This document shows positions 9,861 through 18,237 of a stretch of DNA of 64,000 nt, in pieces. The stretch's first letter is position 1. Each line of letters begins with the position of its first letter. The stretch spans positions 558,001-622,000 of the forward strand of contig NZ_JAFCKW010000001.1 of the NCBI RefSeq assembly GCF_018129965.1, written 5' to 3'. Origin of the DNA: Bradyrhizobium diazoefficiens. GTDB taxonomy: Bacteria > Pseudomonadota > Alphaproteobacteria > Rhizobiales > Xanthobacteraceae. The notes beneath the pieces are model-generated. The model saw nothing but the letters and a program-made list of their open reading frames with translations, ran no database searches and was not told the origin of the DNA. The translations under genes were made by a program, and so were the position numbers.

Positions 9861-9998
9861 TTGCGAGCGAAGCGAAGCATCTCTTCCGTCGTTCCGGGGC
9901 GATGCGAAGCATCGAACCCGGAACCTCGAGATTCCGGGTTCGCCTCTTCGAGGCGCCCCGGAATGACGAAAGCAGTTTCGTCGCTTCGCTCCTCGCAA
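9861..9998. repeat. Nested palindromic element inside the kdp operon
   Basis: Outer arms TTGCGAGCGAAGCGA (9861-9875) and TCGCTTCGCTCCTCGCAA (9981-9998) enclose a second pair, GTCGTTCCGGGGCG (9888-9901) and CGCCCCGGAATGAC (9953-9966), and a central hairpin CGAACCCGGAA...TTCCGGGTTCG (9913-9942). It fills almost all of the 172-base gap between kdpB and kdpC, whereas the other kdp gaps are short. The same sequence style (SAAGCAAT/TGACG, CCCCGGAATGAC) occurs at 49263-49346. No coding function is seen. Confidence 0.85.
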
Positions 9999-10007
9999 TG
10001 ACGGGGG

Positions 10008-12122
10008 TTAGGCCAAATGCAAGGCAACGACGACGAGGTCGATCGCCTTGATACCGATGAAGGGAATGAGGATGCCGCCGAGACCGTAGATCAGCAGGTT
10101 GCGGCGGAGCAGTGCGCCGGCGCCGACGGCGCGATAGGCGACGCCCTTCAGCGCCAGCGGAATGAGCCCAATGATGATCAGCGCGTTGAAGATGATCGCC
10201 GACAGGATGGCGCTCTGAGGGCTCGACAGGTTCATGACGTTGATCACACCAAGCTGGGGATAGAACGCCAGGAACATCGCCGGGATGATCGCAAAGTACT
10301 TTGCGACGTCGTTGGCGATCGAGAAGGTCGTCAGCGCGCCGCGCGTCATCAAGAGCTGCTTGCCGATCTCGACCACCTCGATCAACTTGGTCGGGTTGGA
10401 ATCGAGGTCGACCATGTTGCCGGCCTCGCGGGCCGCCTGGGTGCCGGTGTTCATGGCGACACCGACGTCGGCCTGTGCGAGCGCCGGCGCGTCGTTAGTG
10501 CCGTCGCCGCACATCGCCACCAGCTTGCCCTTGGCCTGCTCGTCGCGGATCAGCTTGAGCTTGTCCTCGGGGGTTGCCTGCGCCAGGAAGTCGTCGACGC
10601 CGGCTTCCGCCGCGATCGCCGCCGCCGTCATCGGGTTGTCGCCGGTGATCATGACGGTGCGGATGCCCATGCGGCGCAGCTCGGCAAAGCGCTCGCGGAT
10701 GCCGCCCTTGACGATGTCCTTGAGCTGGATCACGCCAAGCAGCTTGCCGTCCTTTGCGACCGCAAGCGGAGTCCCGCCCGCCTTGGCGATCTCGTCCGCA
10801 ATGGTCTGCACCTCGCGGCCGATATCGGAAAGTGCCGCGGGATGGATGGCGCGGGCAGTGTTGCCGGAGGCAACCGCCAGCGTCGCACCACCGCCGACAT
10901 AGGAGAGCATGGCATCGACCGCGCCCTTGCGTACCGACGAGCCGCCGGCATCGACGCCGCTCATGCGGGTCTGCGCTGTGAACGGGATGAAGGTGGCCCC
11001 TAACTCCGCCATGTCGCGGCCGCGGATGCCATACTTCTCCTTCGCCAGCACCACGATGGAGCGGCCCTCCGGCGTTTCGTCGGCGAGCGAGGCGAGCTGG
11101 GCGGCATCGGCCAGCTCCTGCTCGGTGACGCCGCGCACGGGCCGGAAGGCGGTCGCCTGCCGGTTGCCGAGCGTGATGGTGCCGGTCTTGTCCAGCAGCA
11201 GCGTATCGACGTCGCCGGCGGCCTCGACGGCGCGGCCGGACATCGCCAGCACGTTGAAGCGCACCAGCCGGTCCATGCCGGCGATGCCGATCGCCGAGAG
11301 CAGCGCGCCGATCGTGGTCGGAATCAGCGTCACGAACAGCGCGACCAGCACGACCACCGAGATCGAGCCACCGGCATAGGCCGCATAGCTCGGAATGGTG
11401 ACGGTGGCGAACACGAAGATGATGGTGAGACCGGCCAGCAGGATGTTGAGTGCAATCTCGTTCGGTGTCTTCGCCCGTTCGGCACCTTCGACCAGCTTGA
11501 TCATACGATCGATGAAGGTCGAGCCTTGCGCCGCCGTGATGCGGACGCGGATCCAGTCGGACAGCACCTGCGTGCCGCCGGTCACCGCCGAGCGGTCGCC
11601 GCCGGATTCGCGGATGACAGGGGCGGATTCGCCGGTGATGGCGGCTTCATTGACGGACGCGACGCCCTCGATCACTTCGCCGTCGGAAGGAATGGTGTCG
11701 CCGGCCTCGACCAGCACGATGTCCCCGACCTTGAGGCTCGTGCCTGGTACGAGCTTGAAGGTTGCGCCAGCGCCGGTCAGGAGCTTGGCCTGGCTCTCGG
11801 TGCGGGTCTTGCGCAGCGAGTCGGCCTGGGCCTTGCCGCGGCCTTCGGCCACGGCTTCAGCGAAGTTGGCGAACAGCACCGTGAACCAGAGCCAGAGGAT
11901 GATCTGGAAGGTGAAACCCAGATTCTGGCCGCCGGTCACGAGGTCACGCAGGAAGATCACCGTGGTGAGCGCGGCCACGATCTCGACCACGACCATCACG
12001 GGGTTCTTGATCATCAGCCGCGGATCGAGCTTGACGAAGGATGCGCGGATCGCGGGCACAACGATCCGGGGATCGAGCATCGCCGAGACGGACGCACGCT
12101 TTTGCAGTTTCATGGTTTCCAT
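10008..12122 (-). CDS. kdpB: KdpB potassium-transporting P-type ATPase subunit B
   Basis: The catalytic P-type ATPase subunit, 704 residues from the ATG at 12122 (GGAG eight bases upstream; a GTG at 12131 is possible but sits on the ribosome site). The phosphorylated aspartate is D311 in [12 protein letters not shown], with TGES in the actuator domain, the [14 protein letters not shown] block and [16 protein letters not shown]. About seven membrane helices are visible, with the final pair after [15 protein letters not shown]. It energises potassium uptake through KdpA. It is followed by the palindrome at 9861-9998 before kdpC. Confidence 0.97.
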   Translation of the reverse strand: METMKLQKRASVSAMLDPRIVVPAIRASFVKLDPRLMIKNPVMVVVEIVAALTTVIFLRDLVTGGQNLGFTFQIILWLWFTVLFANFAEAVAEGRGKAQADSLRKTRTESQAKLLTGAGATFKLVPGTSLKVGDIVLVEAGDTIPSDGEVIEGVASVNEAAITGESAPVIRESGGDRSAVTGGTQVLSDWIRVRITAAQGSTFIDRMIKLVEGAERAKTPNEIALNILLAGLTIIFVFATVTIPSYAAYAGGSISVVVLVALFVTLIPTTIGALLSAIGIAGMDRLVRFNVLAMSGRAVEAAGDVDTLLLDKTGTITLGNRQATAFRPVRGVTEQELADAAQLASLADETPEGRSIVVLAKEKYGIRGRDMAELGATFIPFTAQTRMSGVDAGGSSVRKGAVDAMLSYVGGGATLAVASGNTARAIHPAALSDIGREVQTIADEIAKAGGTPLAVAKDGKLLGVIQLKDIVKGGIRERFAELRRMGIRTVMITGDNPMTAAAIAAEAGVDDFLAQATPEDKLKLIRDEQAKGKLVAMCGDGTNDAPALAQADVGVAMNTGTQAAREAGNMVDLDSNPTKLIEVVEIGKQLLMTRGALTTFSIANDVAKYFAIIPAMFLAFYPQLGVINVMNLSSPQSAILSAIIFNALIIIGLIPLALKGVAYRAVGAGALLRRNLLIYGLGGILIPFIGIKAIDLVVVALHLA

Positions 12123-12153
12123 GGAGGTCACTCCAAAATCAGAAGACGTTCGA

Positions 12154-13857
<1,704 letters not shown>

Positions 13858-13861
13858 GGCA

Positions 13862-13966
13862 TCAACCCTTCAGACTTTGTGTCCGCCGCAGCAGCGGCAG
13901 CAGCAATGCAAGCAGGCCGCCGACGAGCGCGGCGTCGGCCAGCAGCAATTCGAGAAGCAGCAGCAC
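13862..13966 (-). CDS. Putative micro-membrane protein between kdpF and kdpA
   Basis: A 34-codon open frame with a GTG start, [20 protein letters not shown]..., ending RRTQSLKG. It begins 3 bases after the kdpF stop and ends 4 bases before the kdpA start, so it fills the gap exactly. It is one long hydrophobic, leucine-rich stretch with a basic C-terminus, fitting a single-pass membrane peptide. No strong ribosome site precedes the GTG, so translation would rely on coupling to kdpF. I do not recognise a family; it may instead be a leader-like spacer without product. Confidence 0.45.
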   Translation of the reverse strand: MLLLLELLLADAALVGGLLALLLPLLRRTQSLKG

Positions 13967-13969
13967 GGG

Positions 13970-14059
13970 TCAGAACCGCTCGGGCCGCAGCAGCGCGTAG
14001 GTGAGGTAAATCAGCAGGCCAAGCGACACGGCACCGGCGAGCGAATAATCGAGGATCAT
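13970..14059 (-). CDS. kdpF: KdpF small subunit
   Basis: A 29-residue hydrophobic peptide MILDYSLAGAVSLGLLIYLT-YALLRPERF. The LLIYLxYALLRPERF ending is the KdpF signature. It is a single membrane helix that binds and stabilises the KdpABC complex as a lipid-like subunit. The ATG at 14059 follows the GGGAAGAGCC ribosome-site region. Its place at the head of kdpABC is the standard arrangement; here it is preceded by one further small ORF. Confidence 0.88.
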   Translation of the reverse strand: MILDYSLAGAVSLGLLIYLTYALLRPERF

Positions 14060-14069
14060 GGCTCTTCCC

Positions 14070-14153
14070 TCACAGCCGTTCGCAGACGTAGGTGTAGCCG
14101 ATCGCCAGCGCGAAGAAGCCGAAGCCCAGCGCCAGCATCAGAATGTCCATCAT
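14070..14153 (-). CDS. Small membrane protein at the head of the kdp operon
   Basis: A 27-residue peptide, MMDILMLALGFGFFALAIGY-TYVCERL. It has one hydrophobic helix and ends in C-E-R-L. The ATG at 14153 has GAGGAG seven bases upstream, a good ribosome site, and the stop lies 10 bases before kdpF. I recall similar short LxxxGFxFFAxxxxYxxxCxRL peptides upstream of kdpF in other proteobacteria, usually left unnamed. It is the first gene after the promoter module at 14286-14338, with a leader of about 130 bases. Confidence 0.7.
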   Translation of the reverse strand: MMDILMLALGFGFFALAIGYTYVCERL

Positions 14154-14285
14154 GGGATCTCTCCTCGCTGCGCCCATATCTCCGGCGCAACTTTCTCTCG
14201 GGGACCTGGCGGAGCTCGCGGAGGAGACACAGCGCACTTCCGTGGGCGCCAGCCAGGACTTTTGACCGTGCTGAAGTGCCACCCC

Positions 14286-14338
14286 GGACATAGGTTTTCG
14301 AGATGAGGGCTATGGCGAAGATATAGGAATCTCATAAA
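14286..14338 (-). promoter_or_regulatory. Promoter module A, putative KdpE box upstream of kdp
   Basis: Read on the minus strand from 14338: TTTATG at positions 1-6 and CTATAT at 13-18 form an 11-bp direct repeat (TTAT/CTAT); CCTCATCTCG lies at positions 31-40 and a -10-like CCTATG at 45-50. The same elements at the same spacing occur in three other copies downstream. Module A matches module B at 39 of 53 positions. The first gene behind it is the small ORF at 14153, then kdpF. The direct-repeat geometry is the one I recall for the E. coli KdpE site (TTTATA-N5-TTTACA). The assignment to KdpE is inference. Confidence 0.7.
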
Positions 14339-14377
14339 GGCCGGGCTGAACGCCACGCTCGCGAGGCAACCTCCACT

Positions 14378-14510
14378 GTCGTCCCGGACAAGCGAAGCGC
14401 AGATCCGGGATCCATAACCACAGGGAGTGGTGTGGCGGGGACTCGGAGTTGCCTGAATAGCGCAGCAGTTCCTGCCTGTGGTTATGGATCCCCGCGTGCG
14501 CGGGGATGAC
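14378..14510. repeat. Palindromic element in the kdp/small-gene divergent region
   Basis: Arms GGATCCATAACCACAGG (14408-14424) and CCTGTGGTTATGGATCC (14475-14491) are perfect 17-bp inverted copies, inside looser outer arms starting GTCGTCCCGGACAAGCG (14378) and ending CGCGTGCGCGGGGATGAC (14510). The element sits between promoter modules A and B, and thus between the divergent kdp operon and the gene at 14667. The remaining bases of the 14154-14666 gap hold the two modules and leaders; no further gene is seen. Confidence 0.85.
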
Positions 14511-14555
14511 AGCGGGGGATGAGGCGACCGCGCCCCTCACCCACCCACCGCACCA

Positions 14556-14608
14556 CTTATGAGATCCCTATATCTCCGTCCCCGTCCTCATCTCGTTTTC
14601 AAATGTCC
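14556..14608 (+). promoter_or_regulatory. Promoter module B upstream of the 155-residue unknown protein
   Basis: CTTATG (positions 1-6), CCTATATCT (12-20), CCTCATCTCG (31-40) and -10-like CAAATG (45-50), all at the same spacing as module A. If the -10 call is right, transcription would begin near 14613, giving a leader of roughly 54 bases before the ATG at 14667. The ATG inside the module (14559) opens a longer frame but has no ribosome site and would place the promoter inside the gene, so it was rejected as a start. Confidence 0.7.
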
Positions 14609-14666
14609 GTTCAGCCATTTTGGAGAGGCCGGCCGACTGACCGACGCCAATTCCAGGAGGCCTGAC

Positions 14667-15134
14667 ATGACCGCCGCTCTCCGACGTAGCGATCTACCTT
14701 CGCTCGGCAGGCGCTTGCGCGCTGCGCATGCGATGACGCGGCCGCTGATGCGCGAGATCATCGGCACGGCCTGCCGCCGATTCCCCTCGCTCGGACAGAA
14801 TGAGCGTACGATGCGCGTGATGCGTCTGGTCGAGGCGGAGGCCTGGGCCGATGCCGCGCTGACGATGATGGCGCTCGAGCTGCCGATGTGGCAGGTCCGC
14901 CGCATCGCCTATGACGAGGGTGAGTGGCATTGCGCACTCTCGCGGGAGCGCGAACTGCCGGACTGGCTCGACACCGCGGTGGAGGCCCATCACGCCGACC
15001 TGGCGCTCGCGCTGCTGTCGGCCTTCCTCGAGGTCCAGGCGTTGGCTGCGGAGACATCGCGGCCGAGCGTTCCCACCGTGCGCCCGGCTCCGGACCCGTT
15101 CTACGAGCCGCTCGGCTGCGAAAACTTCAGCTGA
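14667..15134 (+). CDS. Uncharacterised 155-residue protein
   Basis: I do not recognise a family with known function. The protein starts MTAALRRSDLPSLGRRLRAA; an AGGAGG ribosome site ends six bases before the ATG. It is mostly helical in character, with a central MRLVEAEAWADAALTMMALE region, and ends in a Pro/Glu-rich tail (RPAPDPFYEPLGCENFS). There is no signal peptide or membrane helix, so it is probably cytoplasmic. It stands alone as a unit between modules B and C and is divergent from kdp, which suggests co-regulation with potassium uptake. The hydrophobic positions near the middle could form a dimer interface, but this is a guess. Confidence 0.75.
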   Translation: MTAALRRSDLPSLGRRLRAAHAMTRPLMREIIGTACRRFPSLGQNERTMRVMRLVEAEAWADAALTMMALELPMWQVRRIAYDEGEWHCALSRERELPDWLDTAVEAHHADLALALLSAFLEVQALAAETSRPSVPTVRPAPDPFYEPLGCENFS

Positions 15135-15148
15135 CATTTGCGCCGGCC

Positions 15149-15201
15149 TTTATGACGCCCTTATGAGATCGCCGCGCAGCCCCACTCGAAATCATATCTC
15201 A
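15149..15201 (+). promoter_or_regulatory. Promoter module C upstream of the 84-residue protein and DapA-like gene
   Basis: TTTATG (positions 1-6) and CTTATG (12-17) form a near-perfect 11-bp direct repeat, the clearest of the four copies. TCGCC at 21-25 matches module A, ACTCG at 36-40 matches the conserved CTCG end, and a -10-like CATATC lies at 45-50. It starts 14 bases after the preceding gene ends and precedes the GTG at 15273 by about 70 bases. Confidence 0.65.
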
Positions 15202-15272
15202 CTGAGACGATATTGATCGGACGGTTGCGGGACATGCGCCCGCCACCTCTGTCAATCGGAAGGACTACATCC

Positions 15273-15527
15273 GTGCAACGCGTCGAACCTCCCTCGTGCA
15301 GCTCGCCCTCCACCATCGTCTTCATCGGCCGCAATCGCCGCGGACAATGGGTCGCGCAGGAACAGAACGGTCTCTATGGCGGCCTGTTCGTCAGCCGCGC
15401 CCAGGCCGTCAAATACGCGCTGTTCGAGAACGGACAGCACCCTGAGACCATCGTCGATCTGCCGCGCGAGATCGAGCTCGACATGGGCAGGAGCCCCGGC
15501 GGCACCAGCGGGCGCCGCGCGGCCTGA
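15273..15527 (+). CDS. Uncharacterised 84-residue protein, FIGRNRxGxWV family
   Basis: The start is the GTG at 15273, preceded by GGAAGGA at an 8-base spacing; an ATG at 15234 and a TTG at 15213 extend the frame but lack ribosome sites. The core TIVFIGRNRRGQWVAQEQ then GLYGGLFVSRAQAVKYA and EIELDM resembles a small family frequent in Bradyrhizobium, without known function. A paralogue lies at 16806. The W-V-A/V-x-E/D strands plus a helix (AQAVKYALFEN) suggest a small alpha/beta domain. It is followed after 24 bases by the DapA-like gene, so the two are probably one transcript from module C. Confidence 0.75.
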   Translation: MQRVEPPSCSSPSTIVFIGRNRRGQWVAQEQNGLYGGLFVSRAQAVKYALFENGQHPETIVDLPREIELDMGRSPGGTSGRRAA

Positions 15528-15551
15528 ACCGGCGCAGACAGACGAACAGCC

Positions 15552-16469
15552 ATGTTCACTCCTCCCTCAGCCTGGTTCACCGGCTTCATCCCTGACCTCC
15601 CGACGCCGTTTGATGCTGCGGACACGATCGACCTCAACGGGTTCGCGGCGCTGTGTGAGCGGCAGATCGCAGCGGGTGTTCCAGCACTCGTGGTCTGCGA
15701 GACAGCCGGCGAGGCGCCTACGCTCTCGCCGGCCGAGCAGCAACTCGTCATCCGCACCGCGGTCGATGTCGCCCGCGGCCGCGTGCGGATCATTGCAGGC
15801 GCGATGTCGAATGCGACCAGCCATGCCATCGAGCTCGCACGGCGGGCCGAGGCGGCCGGCGCCGATGCCGTGATGGCAGTGGTCCCCGCCTACAACAAGC
15901 CGATGCAAGAGGGGATCCTCGCGCATTTCAGGGCAATCGCCGGATCGATCGGGTTGCCCGTGATCCTGCACGACGCACCCTCCCGGACGTTGCGCCCGCT
16001 CGCCGACGAGACGCTCCTGCGTCTCGTCGAATCCCGTCAGTTCGTGGGCCTGCGCGACGCCAGTGGTGACATCACCCGTCCGATGCGGCTGTCGCAGCAT
16101 CTGCCCGCGGGCTTTCGCCTGCTGGCCGGAGATGACGCTACCGCGTTCGGCTTCATCGCCGAAGGCGGTGACGGCACCATATCGGAGGTCGCCAATATCG
16201 CACCGGACCTCTGCCGCACGATCTTCTCGCAGGTCAGGCAGGGCCGGTTGCAATCGGCGCGCTACCTGCAAAGGCGCCTCATTCCCCTGATCACCTGCCT
16301 CTCGAAGCAGAGCCCGGCAGCGCTCAAATACGCGCTGAGCACGCTTGGCCTGATGTCGCCGGCCACGAGGCTCCCGATCGTGCCGCTGGACGCGGCCGCG
16401 CAGCGGGAGGTGAACCGCGCATTCGCGGCGATCGCCGACGAGGAGCTGATCGATAGCGTCGGGGCCTAG
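15552..16469 (+). CDS. DapA-family protein with degenerate active site
   Basis: A 305-residue TIM-barrel protein of the dihydrodipicolinate synthase/N-acetylneuraminate lyase family, recognisable from IPDLPTPFDAADTIDLNGF, AGEAPTLSPAEQ, VPAYNKPMQEG, APSRT and GLRDASGD. Family members form a Schiff base on the lysine of the G-I/L-K-E/D-A-S/T-G motif; here that residue is R168 (codon CGC). The catalytic tyrosine of LYNVPSRT is H140 (CAC), and the second threonine of the TTGE loop is alanine. The protein therefore cannot use the standard aldolase mechanism, and I would not call it dapA. The genomic setting links it to the small potassium-associated genes. Confidence 0.85.
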   Translation: MFTPPSAWFTGFIPDLPTPFDAADTIDLNGFAALCERQIAAGVPALVVCETAGEAPTLSPAEQQLVIRTAVDVARGRVRIIAGAMSNATSHAIELARRAEAAGADAVMAVVPAYNKPMQEGILAHFRAIAGSIGLPVILHDAPSRTLRPLADETLLRLVESRQFVGLRDASGDITRPMRLSQHLPAGFRLLAGDDATAFGFIAEGGDGTISEVANIAPDLCRTIFSQVRQGRLQSARYLQRRLIPLITCLSKQSPAALKYALSTLGLMSPATRLPIVPLDAAAQREVNRAFAAIADEELIDSVGA

Positions 16470-16477
16470 GTTGCGCA

Positions 16478-16530
16478 CTTATGGCGCTCCTATATCGCCG
16501 CGCCGCCGCTCATCTCGCAATCCTATGAAG
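16478..16530 (+). promoter_or_regulatory. Promoter module D upstream of the four-gene small-protein unit
   Basis: CTTATG (positions 1-6), TCCTATATC (11-19), GCTCATCTCG (31-40) and -10-like CCTATG (45-50), at the spacing of modules A-C. It begins 8 bases after the stop of the DapA-like gene. The predicted start of transcription near 16535 gives a leader of about 60 bases to the ATG at 16596. Confidence 0.7.
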
Positions 16531-16595
16531 CGGCGTCCATCATATGACGCAGATAACGACGACCGCGGTCGCCGTGTGGATAAGGGACTAACAAC

Positions 16596-16787
16596 ATGTC
16601 GGCAGTGACACATGGCTTTGACCGGCCCTTCCACGGGGCAGCCCGTCCCGCGCGCATCTCCGAGGCGCGCAAGTCGCAGCTCAAGCGCATCGCGTTCAGC
16701 GCGTTGACCCTGCTCTCGATGGGCAGCGTGCTCACCGCCCTGATCGCGCTGAAGACTGCGATCTATGTGTGGCGTCTCCACGCCTGA
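16596..16787 (+). CDS. Small single-pass membrane protein (63 residues)
   Basis: MSAVTHGFDRPFHGAARPAR... is a polar, basic N-terminus of about 30 residues (ending ARKSQLKR), followed by one hydrophobic helix IAFSALTLLSMGSVLTALIA and a short tail YVWRLHA. The positive-inside rule suggests a cytoplasmic N-terminus. The family is not recognised. It is the first gene behind module D and is followed after 18 bases by the 128-residue gene. Confidence 0.65.
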   Translation: MSAVTHGFDRPFHGAARPARISEARKSQLKRIAFSALTLLSMGSVLTALIALKTAIYVWRLHA

Positions 16788-16805
16788 CCGGCATGGGCAA
16801 GCATC

Positions 16806-17192
16806 ATGACCCTGCAGTTCTGTGAAGACGCCGCCTTGGCCGCGATTGCGCTCCAGGCTGCCCGTCGCCCGCCGGAAGCCCCACAGGCGGCGGCGCTCGG
16901 ACCGATCGATCCCGATGTGGTCAGCGCTGCCATTCCGGCGTTTTTCATCGGGCGCAACCGCGCAGGCCTGTGGGTCGCGCGGGAAGCCCGGGGTCGTGTC
17001 GGCGGTCTCTTCCTGTTCAAGAGCTCCGCGATCGATTTCGCCCACAGGCAGAGCAGGCCGCAGCGATGCGCGCTGGTGTTTCCGACCGAGACCTTCGAGC
17101 TCGACATCACCAACCGCGGCAATCCGCTGATCGTGCTGGCAGAGCAAGCGAGGCGGCTCATCGCGCGGGTGGCCACGAGGCAGCGGCGATGA
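16806..17192 (+). CDS. Uncharacterised 128-residue protein, FIGRNRxGxWV family
   Basis: A paralogue of the protein at 15273: FFIGRNRAGLWVAREARG-RVGGLFLF aligns with FIGRNRRGQWVAQEQNG-LYGGLFV, and ETFELDI aligns with REIELDM. It has a longer N-terminus (about 48 residues, Ala/Pro-rich) and a basic C-terminus (ARRLIARVATRQRR). It is soluble by sequence. The TGA overlaps the ATG of the next small gene (ATGA), so the two are translationally coupled. The function is unknown. Confidence 0.72.
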   Translation: MTLQFCEDAALAAIALQAARRPPEAPQAAALGPIDPDVVSAAIPAFFIGRNRAGLWVAREARGRVGGLFLFKSSAIDFAHRQSRPQRCALVFPTETFELDITNRGNPLIVLAEQARRLIARVATRQRR

Positions 17193-17281
17193 TCGAGCTG
17201 AAGATCGCCGTTCTGGTCGCGTTGATGGCTGTGTTGCTGCTCGGCATGGTTAAGACCGCGAGCGCAGCTTCGGACAAATAG
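17189..17281 (+). CDS. Micro-membrane protein (30 residues)
   Basis: MIELKIAVLVALMAVLLLGM-VKTASAASDK. One hydrophobic helix from about residue 5 to 20, with a TASAASDK tail; it could be a short membrane peptide or, given the AxA-like end (ASAASDK), a secreted remnant. Its ATG overlaps the preceding stop and its own stop is one base before the next ATG, a tightly packed arrangement that supports it being translated. The family is not recognised. Confidence 0.55.
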   Translation: MIELKIAVLVALMAVLLLGMVKTASAASDK

Positions 17282-17282
17282 C

Positions 17283-17411
17283 ATGCAGCTCCTCAAGGGA
17301 CCTCTGGAGCAGGCGGTCACCACGACCATTCTGACCATGATGCTGAGCCTGGTCTGGGGCGCGATCCTGACGCTCGTCATCACGCTGCTCGCGCGCGGGC
17401 TCGGGGTTTAG
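17283..17411 (+). CDS. Micro-membrane protein (42 residues)
   Basis: MQLLKGPLEQAVTTTILTMM-LSLVWGAILTLVITLLARGLGV. A nine-residue polar start, then a long hydrophobic region that can form one or two short helices, and a basic residue near the end. It starts one base after the previous stop. It is the last gene of the module D unit; the next gene, upp, begins 157 bases later and looks separate. The function is unknown. Confidence 0.55.
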   Translation: MQLLKGPLEQAVTTTILTMMLSLVWGAILTLVITLLARGLGV

Positions 17412-17568
17412 GGCCCGGCACCTGTCGACCGCACATTGACCATGGCTGCCTGCGCCGCGAGCAACCGGCCACTCTTGCCGGCCGCGTCGCCGGGTTCGGG
17501 CCGACCTCTGCCTCGGAAAAGACCCGGCCGATCTGGCGCAATTTGGGGGAAACGTGTAGATCGGTTTC

Positions 17569-18204
17569 ATGAGCACAAGCAGCGTCAACGTCGTCGCCCA
17601 TCCCCTGGTCCAGCACAAGCTTTCCCTGATGCGGGAGAAGGACCGCTCGACCAAGAGCTTTCGCGAGATCCTGAACGAGATCGGGATGCTGCTCGCCTAC
17701 GAGGTGACGCGCGACCTGCCGCTGGAGCTGGTCGAGATCGAAACGCCGATCGCGCCGATGCAGGCTCCGAAGATCGCCGGCAAGAAGCTCACGCTGGCGC
17801 CGATCCTGCGCGCCGGCGTCGGCTTCCTCGACGGCATGCTGGCGCTGTTGCCCTCGGCGCGCATCGCCCATATCGGGCTCTACCGCGACCCCGAGACGTT
17901 GCAGGCCGTGGAATATTACTTCAAGGCGCCGCAGGACCTGTCCGACCGCACCGTGATCCTGATGGACCCGATGCTGGCGACCGGCAATTCGGCCTGCGCC
18001 GGCGCCTCCCTGCTCAAGGCGCGCGGCGCCCGCGACATTCGCTTCGTCTGCCTGCTGGCTGCGCCGGAGGGCATCGCGCAGTTTCAGAGCGAGCATCCCG
18101 ACGTGCCGATCTGGACCGCCGCGATCGACGAGCGGCTCAACGACCACGGCTACATCGTGCCGGGCCTGGGCGACGCCGGCGACCGGATGTTCGGCACCAA
18201 GTAG
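17569..18204 (+). CDS. upp: Uracil phosphoribosyltransferase
   Basis: A 211-residue enzyme converting uracil and PRPP to UMP in pyrimidine salvage. The PRPP-binding loop appears as [18 protein letters not shown] (about residues 124-141), preceded by the [15 protein letters not shown] and [16 protein letters not shown] blocks typical of Upp, and the C-terminal [13 protein letters not shown] uracil-binding flap is complete. Length and start match the family. It is followed after 33 bases by an acyl-CoA synthetase-like gene on the same strand; the two functions are unrelated, so co-transcription would be incidental. Confidence 0.97.
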   Translation: MSTSSVNVVAHPLVQHKLSLMREKDRSTKSFREILNEIGMLLAYEVTRDLPLELVEIETPIAPMQAPKIAGKKLTLAPILRAGVGFLDGMLALLPSARIAHIGLYRDPETLQAVEYYFKAPQDLSDRTVILMDPMLATGNSACAGASLLKARGARDIRFVCLLAAPEGIAQFQSEHPDVPIWTAAIDERLNDHGYIVPGLGDAGDRMFGTK

Positions 18205-18237
18205 ACAGATTTGCCCGATCGGGTTACTTCGATTGGC

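Noticed and set aside
9836..10027. N-terminal extension of kdpC across the repeat
   Set aside because: The extra codons translate the palindromic element and reach into kdpB; the ATG at 9835 has a good ribosome site.
14559..14666. Upstream ATG inside promoter module B as start of the 155-residue gene
   Set aside because: No ribosome site, and it would put the conserved promoter module inside the coding region; the ATG at 14667 has AGGAGG.
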